A stretch of 64,000 nt of DNA from Chitinophagales bacterium (GCA_017303455.1 JAFLBM010000019.1:35535-99534); one strand, 5' to 3'; positions 1 to 8,943 are shown, counted from the stretch's first letter. Made by a program: numbers and translations. The notes: generated by a model from the letters alone, not told the origin.

Positions 1-1
1 A

Positions 2-628
2 ACTTCTGTATCCAGCCAGATTGAAGTGGCGTTGTTACATAACCGGAGTGAGGAAGAATACCGCCGGGTACTGGGTTCAGTGCTGGAAGATATACAAGAG
101 CTTCAGCAGCTGACTAAAACATTGCTGGAAATTGCTAATGCCGGAACGCATGGTGCCATTTCACTGGATAAAGTAAGAATTGATGAAGTATTATTGAAAG
201 CACATAGTGAAACAGTACGGCAGCATTCCGGATACAAGGTTTCGCTTGAGTTTAATGAACTGCCGGAAGACGAAAATGAATGCCTGGTGTTTGGGAATGT
301 TCATTTACTGCAAAGTGCTTTCAGAAATATTATTGAGAATGGCTGTAAGTATTCCCCCGACAGGTCTGTAAATGTTCAATTGCTATTTAAAGGGGATAAA
401 GCGGAGATCAGGTTCATCAATAAAGGGGATATTATTCCCGAGGATGAAATAAACCGTCTTTTTGAACCTTTTTACAGGGGCGGTAATGCTGAGGGTAAGC
501 CCGGGGTAGGCCTTGGATTGACCCTGACAAGACGCATTATTCATTTGCATAAAGGAAGGCTGCTGATTGCCTCCGCACCGGAGGAAGGCACCGTTTTCAC
601 CGTGATCCTGCCAACTATGCTTCGCTGA
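2..628 (+). CDS. Sensor histidine kinase, C-terminal part (5' truncated by window edge)
   Basis: The reading frame is open from base 2, so the gene begins outside the window. What remains is the end of a HisKA dimerisation helix (TSVSSQIEVALL, then a long charged helix) followed by an HATPase_c domain. ATP-lid motifs are visible: N box NIIENGCKYS, G1-like GDIIPEDE, F box LFEPFYRG and G2 box GVGLGLTLTRRI. The phospho-accepting His lies upstream of the window. It would autophosphorylate and pass phosphate to a response regulator that is not seen here. It is followed by 78 bp without a gene and then the stress protein. The partner and signal cannot be judged from this fragment. A GTG at 26 is in frame but is internal, not the start. 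Confidence 0.88.
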   Translation, partial: TSVSSQIEVALLHNRSEEEYRRVLGSVLEDIQELQQLTKTLLEIANAGTHGAISLDKVRIDEVLLKAHSETVRQHSGYKVSLEFNELPEDENECLVFGNVHLLQSAFRNIIENGCKYSPDRSVNVQLLFKGDKAEIRFINKGDIIPEDEINRLFEPFYRGGNAEGKPGVGLGLTLTRRIIHLHKGRLLIASAPEEGTVFTVILPTMLR

Positions 629-706
629 GCTTCTAACTCTTTTCTAATAAGAGGTTAATTCCCTTTTTAACCCGTCCACCTAATTTGTGCCTGTTATCAT
701 TAACAG

Positions 707-1558
707 ATGCAACGTCTTTTTGATCATATACTGGTGCCGGTTGGTTTTAACAGGAATACAAATTTTCTGATGGAAAAAGCTGTTGAGACTGCCAATCATT
801 TTGGTTGTGATATTCACCTGCTTCATGTATGCACGAATTACATGCCCTTTTCTGTTTTTTTTGATGGTTATTTTTCTGCACCCGCAATTTTCAATACGGA
901 AGAAAGGGCCCGCCACAAAATGAAGAAACTGGTCAGTAAGTACCGGCACCGCTTGAGGGAAGGCCTTCTGTTGGATGCATCAGTAAGACCGGGAAGCTGG
1001 GATGTGCAGATGAAGGAACTGATCATTACAAAGCATATCAACCTGGTGATGATCCCCCGGCATAAAAATAAATTTTTTGGTGCCCTGGTATACGAGGTGG
1101 ATGTGAACGAATTGTCCTTACAGTCCCAATGCCCTATCCTTACCGTCACAAGAGATTTTGACGTGAAGCATTTACAAAACATAGTAGTACCCGTTAATGA
1201 TTTTTTGCCATTAAGAAAATTATCCGTTGCCACCCGGCTGGCCAGCCAGTTCAATGGTATGATACACCTGATGGGACATCGCAGCAACCGCTATACAGAC
1301 GATAAGCGGAATGTGAAATACCTGACCATGGCTTACCAGCTATTAAAAGATTATGCGGACGTGAAGGTTTATTGTTCTTCTAAAGAAGGGAAAAACGTGG
1401 CAGATGATACCCTGGCCTATGCTACTAACATCCAGGCTGATCTTATTGTTGTGAATTCCGGAAAGGAATCTGTTTTAAAGGGATGGTTTAGCAGGTGGCT
1501 GGGTAATTATTTATACAAGCGTTCTGCCATTCCGGTACTGACGATAGCACCTAAATGA
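707..1558 (+). CDS. Tandem universal stress protein (UspA-like)
   Basis: A 283-residue cytoplasmic protein made of two UspA-type alpha/beta domains (about residues 5-145 and 155-283). Each starts with the typical beta strand (HILVPVGF; NIVVPVND) and ends with a strand of the type CPILTV or IPVLTIAP. The usual ATP-binding G-x2-G-x9-G(S/T) loop is not clear in either half, so it may not bind ATP in the classic way. Tandem Usp proteins are common in Bacteroidota, often near nitrosative or oxidative stress functions. Its stop overlaps a possible start of the TPR gene (ATGA at 1555), suggesting cotranscription. The role is inferred from fold only. Confidence 0.8.
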   Translation: MQRLFDHILVPVGFNRNTNFLMEKAVETANHFGCDIHLLHVCTNYMPFSVFFDGYFSAPAIFNTEERARHKMKKLVSKYRHRLREGLLLDASVRPGSWDVQMKELIITKHINLVMIPRHKNKFFGALVYEVDVNELSLQSQCPILTVTRDFDVKHLQNIVVPVNDFLPLRKLSVATRLASQFNGMIHLMGHRSNRYTDDKRNVKYLTMAYQLLKDYADVKVYCSSKEGKNVADDTLAYATNIQADLIVVNSGKESVLKGWFSRWLGNYLYKRSAIPVLTIAPK

Positions 1559-1584
1559 TACCCGTATCTGTTAAAAACAACATT

Positions 1585-3195
1585 ATGAATTATTTTTTTG
1601 TAAGTACAGCATTGTTTATTTCTTTATCCTGCATAGGACAGGATAAAGAAGATATTGTTCAGTTGATAGAGAACGAGCGGTACGCAAGTGCTGAAAAAGT
1701 TCTTGAATCAGCTATCCGGGAAAAAGGTCCGGAACCATCTTTGAATTACCTGATGGTGAAAACTTACCTGGAACAGGATAAAGAAGAGGATGCCCGGGAA
1801 TTTGTGGAAGGAAATAAACTTGATGATGTGGCGGCAGACCCGCTGAGCCGGATTTCTTATGCCCGCTACCAGTTGCGGGAAGGAAATAAGGAATCTGCTT
1901 TGTCGGTATTTAACGAAATACTGGATGGCAGGAAGAATAAAAAGAATGTTCAGCTCCTGCTGGCGATTGCGGAAGTAATGATAAGCGAGGAAAAGGGGGA
2001 TAATAATTCCGCCATTGAATTATTAAAAGCCGCAGGAAAGTATGATAAGAAAAACCCCGGGACTGATTTACTACTGGGAATGGCCTACCGTAAATTAAAA
2101 GATGCTTCTTCGGCCTATCTCAGTTACAGGGAGGCGTTAAAAAAAGACCCGGCTAATGTAAAAGCATATTACCTGCTGGGAAAAATATTCAGTGATCAGA
2201 AGAACCCGGAAGTTTACCTGGAACAATACCTGAAAGCTTATGCAATTGATTCAACTTATGCACCCGTACTGGAAGCATTGTATGAGCATTATTATTTCAG
2301 GGATGTAAAACTGGCCAGGAAATACCTGGAGAAATTTATAGCAGCTTCGGATTATTCACTACAAAACGATTACAGGCTTACTGACCTGTTATACCTTACC
2401 GGGGACCACCAGGAGGCAATTAATTCTTCCCTGTCAATTCTTGATAAAGCAAAGGATAGTGTGCAGCCCCGGCTTTTTAAACTGATTGCTTATTCGTATG
2501 CGGCTATCGGCGATTCAGTTAAAGCCACCGTGTACCTGAATGATTATTTCAATAAGGCGGGAAAAGAGAATTTGATAGCAAAGGATTTTGTTTTCCGGGC
2601 TGCCCTGTCTGATCGTGTACCCGGTAATGAAAAAGAAACCATCAGTTATTATATAAAAGCCGTAGAACTGGATAGTGTTGCAGCCAACCGGACCACCTAT
2701 GCTGTTCAATTGGCAGGGCTGTACAAAAAAGCTGCTGCTTACAAAGAACAATCCTATTGGTTGGGAAAGGTATATAGCTGGAAGGAAAACCCATCCAACA
2801 TCGACCTGTTTAACTGGGGACTTGCAACTTACAACGCACAAAATTATCCTGCTGCCGATTCAATCTTCACCCTATATACTACAACATACCCGGATAATAT
2901 CTACGGGTATTACTGGAGGGCTACTGTGAATGCTGCAGTGGATACAGCCATGCAGCTTGGGTTGGCCATACCGCATTATAAAAAGCTGATCGAGGTTGGT
3001 GAAACAGATATAAAATCAAATAAGGCCATGTTACTGAAAGCCTACAGTTACCTGGCTGTTTTTGAGGCTAACAATACCAAAAATTACCCTGCGGCATTAA
3101 ACTGGTTTGAAAAATACAAGGCGCTTGAACCCGGGAATGCTGATATCAATAAATACATTGAAACCCTGGAAAAGTGGATTGCAGAAGGGAAATGA
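1585..3195 (+). CDS. Secreted TPR-repeat protein
   Basis: About 536 residues. The start at 1585 was preferred over an in-frame ATG at 1555 (which overlaps the previous stop) because a Sec signal peptide begins there (MNYFFVSTALFISLSCIGQ). The mature part is almost all helical repeats of TPR type, for example DLLLGMAYRKLKDASSAYLSYREAL, AYYLLGKIFSD and later repeats towards the end. It is likely a periplasmic scaffold for protein-protein contacts. Nothing in it suggests catalysis. It overlaps or abuts the Usp gene and ends at a bidirectional hairpin shared with the convergent lipoprotein gene. Confidence 0.75.
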   Translation: MNYFFVSTALFISLSCIGQDKEDIVQLIENERYASAEKVLESAIREKGPEPSLNYLMVKTYLEQDKEEDAREFVEGNKLDDVAADPLSRISYARYQLREGNKESALSVFNEILDGRKNKKNVQLLLAIAEVMISEEKGDNNSAIELLKAAGKYDKKNPGTDLLLGMAYRKLKDASSAYLSYREALKKDPANVKAYYLLGKIFSDQKNPEVYLEQYLKAYAIDSTYAPVLEALYEHYYFRDVKLARKYLEKFIAASDYSLQNDYRLTDLLYLTGDHQEAINSSLSILDKAKDSVQPRLFKLIAYSYAAIGDSVKATVYLNDYFNKAGKENLIAKDFVFRAALSDRVPGNEKETISYYIKAVELDSVAANRTTYAVQLAGLYKKAAAYKEQSYWLGKVYSWKENPSNIDLFNWGLATYNAQNYPAADSIFTLYTTTYPDNIYGYYWRATVNAAVDTAMQLGLAIPHYKKLIEVGETDIKSNKAMLLKAYSYLAVFEANNTKNYPAALNWFEKYKALEPGNADINKYIETLEKWIAEGK

Positions 3196-3223
3196 CGTTT
3201 TTTTTCATGAGTTGGTGTGTAGT

Positions 3224-3252
3224 AAAAGGCTGCCTGGCAACAGGCAGCTTTT
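3224..3252. terminator. Bidirectional intrinsic terminator
   Basis: GCTGCCTG (3229-3236), loop GCAA, CAGGCAGC (3241-3248), with AAAA before and TTTT after. It lies between the convergent genes ending at 3195 and 3251 and would serve both strands; on the minus strand the T run comes from the As at 3224-3227. Confidence 0.75.
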
Positions 3253-3631
3253 AATTTGCGGTAACCAGCAAAGTAGCCCTGTTTTCATTGGCTGCGTTGT
3301 CTTTGGCGATCACCTGTATTTTATATTCAATTCCGCTTTGTACGGAGAAGCTTTCATTCAGTGTATAAGTGGCCGATAAAGGATAACGATGAATATCCAC
3401 CAGTAAAGTACCTGTTGTATTATCAGAAATATGTACATGCACTTCCGCCAGCTGCTGATTATCACTGAGGGTTCCTGTAATGGCCACCAATTGTCCGGCT
3501 GTGAATACCTGGTTATTCAGTGGTGCCGATATGGTAACAACAGGGAGTACCCGGTCGGTCTCCCTGTTGTTGTTTTTTGAACAGGAAAATCCTGTTATAA
3601 TAAGAATTACAGTTAAAAACAGTTTAATCAC
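3251..3631 (-). CDS. Small lipoprotein with one Ig-like beta-sandwich domain
   Basis: A 126-residue protein. The N-terminus is a lipoprotein signal ending in GFSC (Cys 17). The rest reads as a single beta-rich domain (LPVVTISAPLNNQVF ... TGTLSDNQQLAEVHVHI ... YKIQVIAKDNAANENRATLLV), which resembles Ig-like or cadherin-like modules of Bacteroidota surface lipoproteins (the DUF4625 type is the closest that comes to mind). No catalytic residues are apparent. It lies 33 bp beyond the ric gene on the same strand, so it could be the last gene of the nos unit, but no functional link is visible. Confidence 0.6.
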   Translation of the reverse strand: MIKLFLTVILIITGFSCSKNNNRETDRVLPVVTISAPLNNQVFTAGQLVAITGTLSDNQQLAEVHVHISDNTTGTLLVDIHRYPLSATYTLNESFSVQSGIEYKIQVIAKDNAANENRATLLVTAN

Positions 3632-3664
3632 AGGATAAAGTTACACAAACCCGTTCATCCTGTT

Positions 3665-4402
3665 TTAATTCAGGCTGGAGGTTGTCATCTTTTCCAGCAG
3701 GCTGATCGCCCGGGGAAATAATAAATTATTCTCCAGGTGAACATGACGGTGCAGGTCTTCCTCAAACGTTTTCAGGGAAGCAAAGGCTACTTTATACGTG
3801 GTACAGGCATCCAGCGGTGCCTGGTAATTATTAGTCAGCTGGCGTATCTCCTGCAAGGCAGAGCCGGCATGATCATGTTCTTCTTCCATCACATTGATAG
3901 GGCCGGACAGATAAGTGATATTGGGTCTGAATCCGCTTTTGTCCTGCCGGGAAAGATCTTCCATCTCTTTAATCCTGGGAAAAAGAATGATCTCCTCTTT
4001 ATGCATATGCATGTCCATTTCTTCTTTTACCGCAGCGAACAACTCGAATATTTTATATAACTCAGGATGACGGGGACCATGCTTGGAAGCAATCTTTTCA
4101 AGATACCCCAGTAATTGCGGCATTTCTCCTTTTACATAGGAGTGATGCGTGGAAACAATATAATCGGTCAGCTGGGTAAGGCTGAGTATGTCAAAGGGGA
4201 ATTCCCCGGCTTTACCGGATGCAGCAACCGTTTCAAGTTCTTGGAGTATTTCTTCCACCGGGATCTGCTGGTCATTGCAGGCCTGCTCCAGGGATCTTTT
4301 TCCTTTACAGCAAAAATCAAGATTATACTTTTCAAAAACAGTCGCAGTACGGTGATTAGCAGACACGATCTGTGCCAGGCTTTGAGATGAGAGTTGATTC
4401 AT
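3665..4402 (-). CDS. ric: Di-iron iron-sulfur cluster repair protein (RIC/ScdA/YtfE family)
   Basis: A 245-residue cytoplasmic protein. An N-terminal ScdA_N domain carries the DFCCKG motif (Cys 31, Cys 32), followed by a hemerythrin-like four-helix bundle with the iron-binding His and Glu pattern (STHHSYVKGEMP, HMHKEEIILFPRI, EEEHDHAGSAL, HVHLENNLLFPRA). The family repairs Fe-S clusters damaged by NO or peroxide. It is the last functional gene of the minus-strand nos cluster, 30 bp after nosY, which fits protection from NO formed during denitrification. A second member is at 12452 on the other strand. The fold and context make this assignment strong. Confidence 0.93.
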   Translation of the reverse strand: MNQLSSQSLAQIVSANHRTATVFEKYNLDFCCKGKRSLEQACNDQQIPVEEILQELETVAASGKAGEFPFDILSLTQLTDYIVSTHHSYVKGEMPQLLGYLEKIASKHGPRHPELYKIFELFAAVKEEMDMHMHKEEIILFPRIKEMEDLSRQDKSGFRPNITYLSGPINVMEEEHDHAGSALQEIRQLTNNYQAPLDACTTYKVAFASLKTFEEDLHRHVHLENNLLFPRAISLLEKMTTSSLN

Positions 4403-4432
4403 ATTTTTTCTTTTTTAAATGTATAAATAGTG

Positions 4433-5200
4433 TCAGAGATCTTTTCTTTTAAAGACCCGGATAGCCCAAAGTAACGGTAAGGTGATCCAGAGCAGCATAA
4501 TACCCAGTGTGAAAAAAACACCCGTACCACTACCAAAGAAGTCTTTATATAATGCACCGGTATAGCCCATCAGCGCACTGATATCCATTTTCAGCATGAT
4601 GAAGATCCTGCCAAGATCAATCGGGTTCAATGCAGAGAGCAGGAGCGTAAATTTTTCCATGGGATAATCACTGAAGGCAAACAGGATGAGCAGCACTAAT
4701 CCATCATAAATCAGTGCAAAATAGAACCAGAGTAAAAGGGCAGCACCGATACCTCTTGCTTTATCTCTTGCTTTTACCGATGCTAAAAAGGCGATAGATG
4801 TAAATACGAGGGTGAGAGCAATGCCAGTGAACAAAAGAGCAAGTCCTGTTTCATCAAATGCAAAAAACAATACAGGAATACCCACACCAATAAGAAAAGC
4901 ACTTAATAATGATAACGCCACGCCGGCATATTCGCTCAGTAAAATCCGGGTACGGCTCAGCGGTTGCGACAACATCAGTTCGATAAATTCATAGGAATTA
5001 TAATAGTGGATCGTGGTAAAGATCATGCTGATCAGTGGCACAACGATCAGCACAATGGTGAGTAAACTGAGAATCGCTTTACTGTCGTTTTCTTCCAGTT
5101 GGAAAAGACTGAAAGAAACAATGAACAGGAAAAGGGTATATGCAAGTACAACCTTACTTCTCAGGATATCATACAGTACATATCGTGATAATTTAAGCAT
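4433..5200 (-). CDS. nosY: NosY, ABC transporter permease for NosZ maturation
   Basis: A 255-residue inner-membrane protein with about six hydrophobic segments (starting VVLAYTLFLFIVSFSLF and ending FFTLGIMLLWITLPLLWAI) of the ABC-2 permease type. With NosF and NosD it forms the NosDFY complex needed to assemble the copper-sulfide CuZ centre of nitrous oxide reductase. It lies 10 bp downstream of nosF and just before ric. The short spacing implies a single message. Sequence alone would only give ABC-2 permease; the context makes it NosY. Confidence 0.9.
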   Translation of the reverse strand: MLKLSRYVLYDILRSKVVLAYTLFLFIVSFSLFQLEENDSKAILSLLTIVLIVVPLISMIFTTIHYYNSYEFIELMLSQPLSRTRILLSEYAGVALSLLSAFLIGVGIPVLFFAFDETGLALLFTGIALTLVFTSIAFLASVKARDKARGIGAALLLWFYFALIYDGLVLLILFAFSDYPMEKFTLLLSALNPIDLGRIFIMLKMDISALMGYTGALYKDFFGSGTGVFFTLGIMLLWITLPLLWAIRVFKRKDL

Positions 5201-5210
5201 GACCGGGTTT

Positions 5211-5978
5211 TTAGTTGTTTTTTACTGTTTCTTTCAATGCAAGGACCTCATCGATCCATAAAGCTTCTTTTTTCCCGCCTTTCATAATATTGGCAATGGC
5301 TTTTCCCAGTTTTTCTTCGTTGGTTTCTTTTTTCAGTGCAGACAGCTCTTTATAAAATATCATTTTCCCTTCCTGCAGGTACATCACATCGGTGGTCAGC
5401 TCATCCAGGTCGCTCAGGATATGTGAAGTGATAAGGATGAGTTTATTCTTTTTCTTTTCCTGCATGATCTTTTCTTTCAGTATCTCAGATGAAAGCGGGT
5501 CAAGCCCGGCTGTAGGTTCATCAAGGATCAGGATAGCAGGATTAAAATAGAATGCCAGTGCTGCACTTACTTTTTGACGGGTGCCGCCGCTGAGTGTCCG
5601 CATGGGTTTATCAAAAATGGAAACCAGGTTGAATTTTACCAGCAGGTCTGTATCCAATCCTGTTTCGGGTATTTTCCGGATATCTTTGAGCATCCTGAAC
5701 AATTGGCCCACTTTCATATTGTCAGGATAGCGTCCTATCTGTGGCATATAGCCGATCTGGCTGCGGTAAGAGGGGTCGCCATTGATCTGTTTACCGTTTA
5801 CATGAATGCTGCCACTATCAGCTCTTACCATCCCCAGTATACACTTGATAAGGGTGGTCTTTCCTGAACCATTCGGACCGATAAGGGATATCACCTGGCC
5901 CTGGTTAAAAAGTGAATTGATATCATCCAGTGCCTGAAGTTTTTTGAATTTCTTTTTCAGGTTTTCAATCCGTATCAT
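5211..5978 (-). CDS. nosF: NosF, ABC transporter ATPase for NosZ maturation
   Basis: A 255-residue ABC ATPase. Walker A is GPNGSGKTT (about residues 34-42), the signature is LSGGTRQK, Walker B is ILILDEPTAGLDP, and the switch His is in ITSHIL. It powers the NosDFY complex on the cytoplasmic side. The start codon overlaps the nosD stop by 4 bases, so the two are translationally coupled, and nosY follows 10 bases after the stop. LSGGTRQK with a Thr-Arg after GG is the usual NosF variant of the signature. Confidence 0.93.
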   Translation of the reverse strand: MIRIENLKKKFKKLQALDDINSLFNQGQVISLIGPNGSGKTTLIKCILGMVRADSGSIHVNGKQINGDPSYRSQIGYMPQIGRYPDNMKVGQLFRMLKDIRKIPETGLDTDLLVKFNLVSIFDKPMRTLSGGTRQKVSAALAFYFNPAILILDEPTAGLDPLSSEILKEKIMQEKKKNKLILITSHILSDLDELTTDVMYLQEGKMIFYKELSALKKETNEEKLGKAIANIMKGGKKEALWIDEVLALKETVKNN

Positions 5979-7207
5979 AGTGCATTGGGTTTCATCATTG
6001 GTTTATCGTCCAGAAGGTTTTCAGGGGTCAGGCTTGGAATTGCTTTTTCTGCTTTATCTAAAATAGATACCATAAAACTTCTCATCAGGATCAGCGTGGT
6101 GGGATTTTGCTCCACAATCATCGCATACATACTTACGGGGTGATAAGGCACATCACCAATACCGTCTTTATTTATATCATACCCTTCGTATTTGTCCCAG
6201 TAATTATTGAAAAATTTATTCAGCATCATGGTGCCATTGGTGGCAATATCAAAACTGTTGCCATTGAAATTATTATGATGAATATTGTTGTCATCACAAC
6301 TGGCCTGCACTTTCATTGCCCAGCCATTATTTTTGAAAGCATTTTTCTGTATCTCCATCCGGCTGCTGCCTTCCATATAAATGCCGACTGTATTTTTTAG
6401 AAATGTATTGTTACTGATCATACCATCGGTGATCTCTTTTAGTAAAATGCCATAGGCAGAGGGGCCCCAGTTTTCTTCAAAATGGTTGCCCGTCATTATT
6501 ACTTTTTTTGAGTACATAACTGCTACACCGGCTCCGTTCTTTTTGAAAGTGTTATTGATATAGTGATCACTGTGGGAGAACATGAAGTGGAGCCCATAGC
6601 GGATATTGTTTTCGCTGAGATTATTCCTGATGGTGGATTCAGTTACGAATTCAAAGTAGATGCCATCCCGGTGACCGGAAACATAATTGGTTTCGATCAG
6701 CGCATGATTGGATTTCCATAAATGGATACCGTTACCGGTTAACTGTTCTGATGTCGGAGTCCCGGTGATCCTGTTATTCCTGATGCTGCAATGGGATGTA
6801 TTTGAAATATGGATAGCAAAATAGGAATTAGTGATGGTGTTTTGTTCGAGCAGGATATTGCTGGCATCGATCACTTTAACAGCCGCAAAATCGTTGAGTG
6901 CGGAGTAGCCTGCATTCTGAAACAGTATCTTCTTAACGGTAATGTTTTTACCGCTGATAGTGAGCAGCTCCGTTTTATGATTCCCGTCAAGAATGCTGTT
7001 GCCTTCCCCAAGTAATGTAATGGACCTGGTTATAAGAATATTTCCTTCTTTATAAATCCCGTTTTTTAACAATATTGTATCACCATCTTTAGCCAGCGAA
7101 ACTGCTTCTTTCAGTGTTTGTACAGCCTGGCCCTTCCCGGTAATGATAATACGGGCATCAACGATGACACTGGAAAAAAGAAATAATATGACAATAACGA
7201 AACGCAT
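5975..7207 (-). CDS. nosD: NosD, periplasmic copper-processing beta-helix protein
   Basis: A 410-residue protein with a Sec signal peptide (MRFVIVILFLFSSVIVDA) and a right-handed parallel beta-helix of the CASH/NosD type: repeated short Asn-rich coils such as NNRITGTP, ETNYVSGHRDGIYF, NNLSENNIRYGLHF and NTFKKNGAGVAVM. The C-terminal part contains the NosD-like stretch NNYWDKYEGYD.NKDGIGD. NosD acts in the periplasm and is required for the CuZ site of NosZ. It starts 1 base after the upstream membrane-NosL fusion gene and overlaps nosF. The assignment is firm. Confidence 0.95.
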   Translation of the reverse strand: MRFVIVILFLFSSVIVDARIIITGKGQAVQTLKEAVSLAKDGDTILLKNGIYKEGNILITRSITLLGEGNSILDGNHKTELLTISGKNITVKKILFQNAGYSALNDFAAVKVIDASNILLEQNTITNSYFAIHISNTSHCSIRNNRITGTPTSEQLTGNGIHLWKSNHALIETNYVSGHRDGIYFEFVTESTIRNNLSENNIRYGLHFMFSHSDHYINNTFKKNGAGVAVMYSKKVIMTGNHFEENWGPSAYGILLKEITDGMISNNTFLKNTVGIYMEGSSRMEIQKNAFKNNGWAMKVQASCDDNNIHHNNFNGNSFDIATNGTMMLNKFFNNYWDKYEGYDINKDGIGDVPYHPVSMYAMIVEQNPTTLILMRSFMVSILDKAEKAIPSLTPENLLDDKPMMKPNAL

Positions 7208-7208
7208 T

Positions 7209-8237
7209 TTAGTTGGACCGGGTTAATAAATTTTTCCAATTGGTTATTTCAGCTTGTTTGCCTTTGCTGAATTGAGTGGCTGACGCTTGTGTTTCAAATC
7301 CGGCCGTGTGGCTGCCCATCGGGCTTTTTAGTTCCGGGCTGATAACAAATACCGCTTTGTCAACATCAAGGAAGGTATTTGGTTTTTCAAAATTGATCGT
7401 CAGCTTTTGAGAAAGATTATTATCTGTTTCCGTGCCTGCTTTCAGGAAGCTGATCATACAGTGCAGGTCATCAAATTTGAAGATCTTTCCTTTTTTGGTA
7501 ATGAGTTCACCACCAAATCTTGTATCAGTGATACTCATCTTGCAGAAATGACAAACATCTTTACCGGGGTCAAAAGGCGACGGTTTTGTATTGCAGGATA
7601 CAGTAGTCAGTATAAGTGCAATCAATAAGAGAGGAGCTGGTTTGTCTTTTTTGTTGATACGACGATGGCGATACCACTCCACAAACCAAACGGTGAACGC
7701 TAAAGCAGCAGCACCAATGACTATCCATCCACCAACATCCGGAAATGAATAGGCATCAAAATTCAATAAACGTTTATGACCAAATAATGGAGGTTGATAG
7801 GAAAACCCTGGTACCTGTATAGCTGCATTGGGATTAAGGTTGTGGCCATAATCATAGCCCCACTGATAAAAATCGTACATAGCAAGGGCACCACCGATTA
7901 CTGTCAAAATAAGATAAAACAGTAAAAATTTCCTGTTACCTGTAACAGCTACAAGCATACCGAGCAGCATAAAGAAACCTACTACGTAGGGCAGGAATTT
8001 GAATTCAGGAAACATGTCGACACTGATATGCTTCATGCCGATATAGTGGTTCAAACCATTAATGATCTCCACATCACCCGATAATCCATTTATCCAGATA
8101 TTCATCATTAGCCCTTCAGGATATTGGGGTGCAAAAAGATCAATCCGCCAGGCGGGGAGAAAAAAAACGGCAACAAGAGCACCGGATGCAAATGCCACGA
8201 GGATCCTGGAGGCTATACTTAATTTATTATTATTCAT
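7209..8237 (-). CDS. nosL: Membrane protein fused to a NosL copper chaperone domain
   Basis: 342 residues in two parts. Residues 1-195 form a membrane region with about five hydrophobic segments (ASRILVAFASGALVAVFFLPAW; FLPYVVGFFMLLGMLVAV; FLLFYLILTVIGGALAMY; WIVIGAAALAFTVWFV). Residues 200-342 are a NosL-like domain that begins with a second hydrophobic stretch ending in VSC (Cys 215), like the signal of a free NosL lipoprotein, then CHFCKM (Cys 229, Cys 232, Met 234), the Cu(I) ligand motif of NosL. It would deliver copper to NosZ. No stop, frameshift or start separates the parts. Such fusions occur in Bacteroidota nos clusters. It is 1 base from nosD; upstream lies a terminator hairpin (8254-8278). 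Confidence 0.88.
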   Translation of the reverse strand: MNNNKLSIASRILVAFASGALVAVFFLPAWRIDLFAPQYPEGLMMNIWINGLSGDVEIINGLNHYIGMKHISVDMFPEFKFLPYVVGFFMLLGMLVAVTGNRKFLLFYLILTVIGGALAMYDFYQWGYDYGHNLNPNAAIQVPGFSYQPPLFGHKRLLNFDAYSFPDVGGWIVIGAAALAFTVWFVEWYRHRRINKKDKPAPLLLIALILTTVSCNTKPSPFDPGKDVCHFCKMSITDTRFGGELITKKGKIFKFDDLHCMISFLKAGTETDNNLSQKLTINFEKPNTFLDVDKAVFVISPELKSPMGSHTAGFETQASATQFSKGKQAEITNWKNLLTRSN

Positions 8238-8248
8238 GACCGTTGTTT

Positions 8249-8278
8249 AAAAACTTCCGGGGTATCGCACCCCGGAAG
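8249..8278 (-). terminator. Intrinsic terminator after the fasciclin gene, inside the nos cluster
   Basis: On the minus strand CTTCCGGGGT (8278-8269), loop GCGAT, ACCCCGGAAG (8263-8254), followed by five Ts (8253-8249). The stem is a perfect 10 bp. It lies 34 bases past the fasciclin stop and 12 bases before the nosL-fusion start, so the assembly genes are either read through or have their own promoter. Confidence 0.8.
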
Positions 8279-8311
8279 CAGGTGTACAAATGAAAAAGCA
8301 ACGACAGTCCG

Positions 8312-8878
8312 TTATTTTTTTGCAGGTGGCAGCAGTACTGCATCAATAATATGAATGATGCCATTGGAAGCCGGTACAGAAGCAATTATAGCAGCTGTTC
8401 CGTTTACCATCACTTTACCGTCTTTTACACTTAATGTAATATTATCCCCGTTGGCCTGGCCAATCACCTGGCCATCTTTCATATTTTCTGTTTTGTAAAC
8501 AGCGACAGATACATGATATTGTAATATATTCTGCAGGTCAGCTTTCTTATCATCCTTCATTAATCCATCCACAGTACCGGCAGGAAGTTTATCAAAGGCA
8601 GCATTGGTGGGTGCAAAAACCGTAAAAGGGCCGGCATTTGATAAAGAGGTAACCAATTCGGCCTGTTTCAATGCTGCTACCAGCGTGGTATGATCTTTCG
8701 ATCCTACAGCAACTTTTACCACATCTTTTGCTGATTCGTCGTCTTGTACTGCTTCCTGTCCACCGGCAGATGTTGAGGGTTCAGCTGAAGCAGAAGTTTC
8801 GGTTGTTTTGGTTTCGTTGTTGCAACTGCCCAACAGGAACAGCAGGGCGATTACAGGGAGAATGAATATTTTTTTCAT
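8312..8878 (-). CDS. Fasciclin (FAS1) domain lipoprotein
   Basis: 188 residues: a lipoprotein signal ending LLGSC (Cys 19), a Thr/Ser/Glu-rich linker, then one FAS1 domain. The H1-like box TVFAPTNAAFDKLP and the closing VPASNGIIHIIDAVLLPP are both clear. FAS1 modules mediate adhesion or ligand binding and have no known enzymatic role. It sits between nosZ and the assembly genes and is set off by a long hairpin on one side and a terminator on the other. Fasciclin genes accompany nosZ in some Bacteroidota, but what it does there is not established. The domain call is secure; the link to N2O reduction is inferred from position. Confidence 0.9.
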   Translation of the reverse strand: MKKIFILPVIALLFLLGSCNNETKTTETSASAEPSTSAGGQEAVQDDESAKDVVKVAVGSKDHTTLVAALKQAELVTSLSNAGPFTVFAPTNAAFDKLPAGTVDGLMKDDKKADLQNILQYHVSVAVYKTENMKDGQVIGQANGDNITLSVKDGKVMVNGTAAIIASVPASNGIIHIIDAVLLPPAKK

Positions 8879-8910
8879 AACTCAGTATTTTGGCGAGTAA
8901 TAGTTGGGTG

Positions 8911-8943
8911 TAACTGCAACGGCTTTTAAAGCCGTTGCAGTTA
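8911..8943. repeat. Long perfect hairpin just after nosZ
   Basis: TAACTGCAACGGC at 8911-8923 pairs with GCCGTTGCAGTTA at 8931-8943, the centre being TTTTAAA. It starts 8 bases past the nosZ stop. There is no T run after it on the minus strand, so it is more likely an RNA processing or stabilising structure, or a weak terminator, than a strong intrinsic terminator. Confidence 0.65.
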
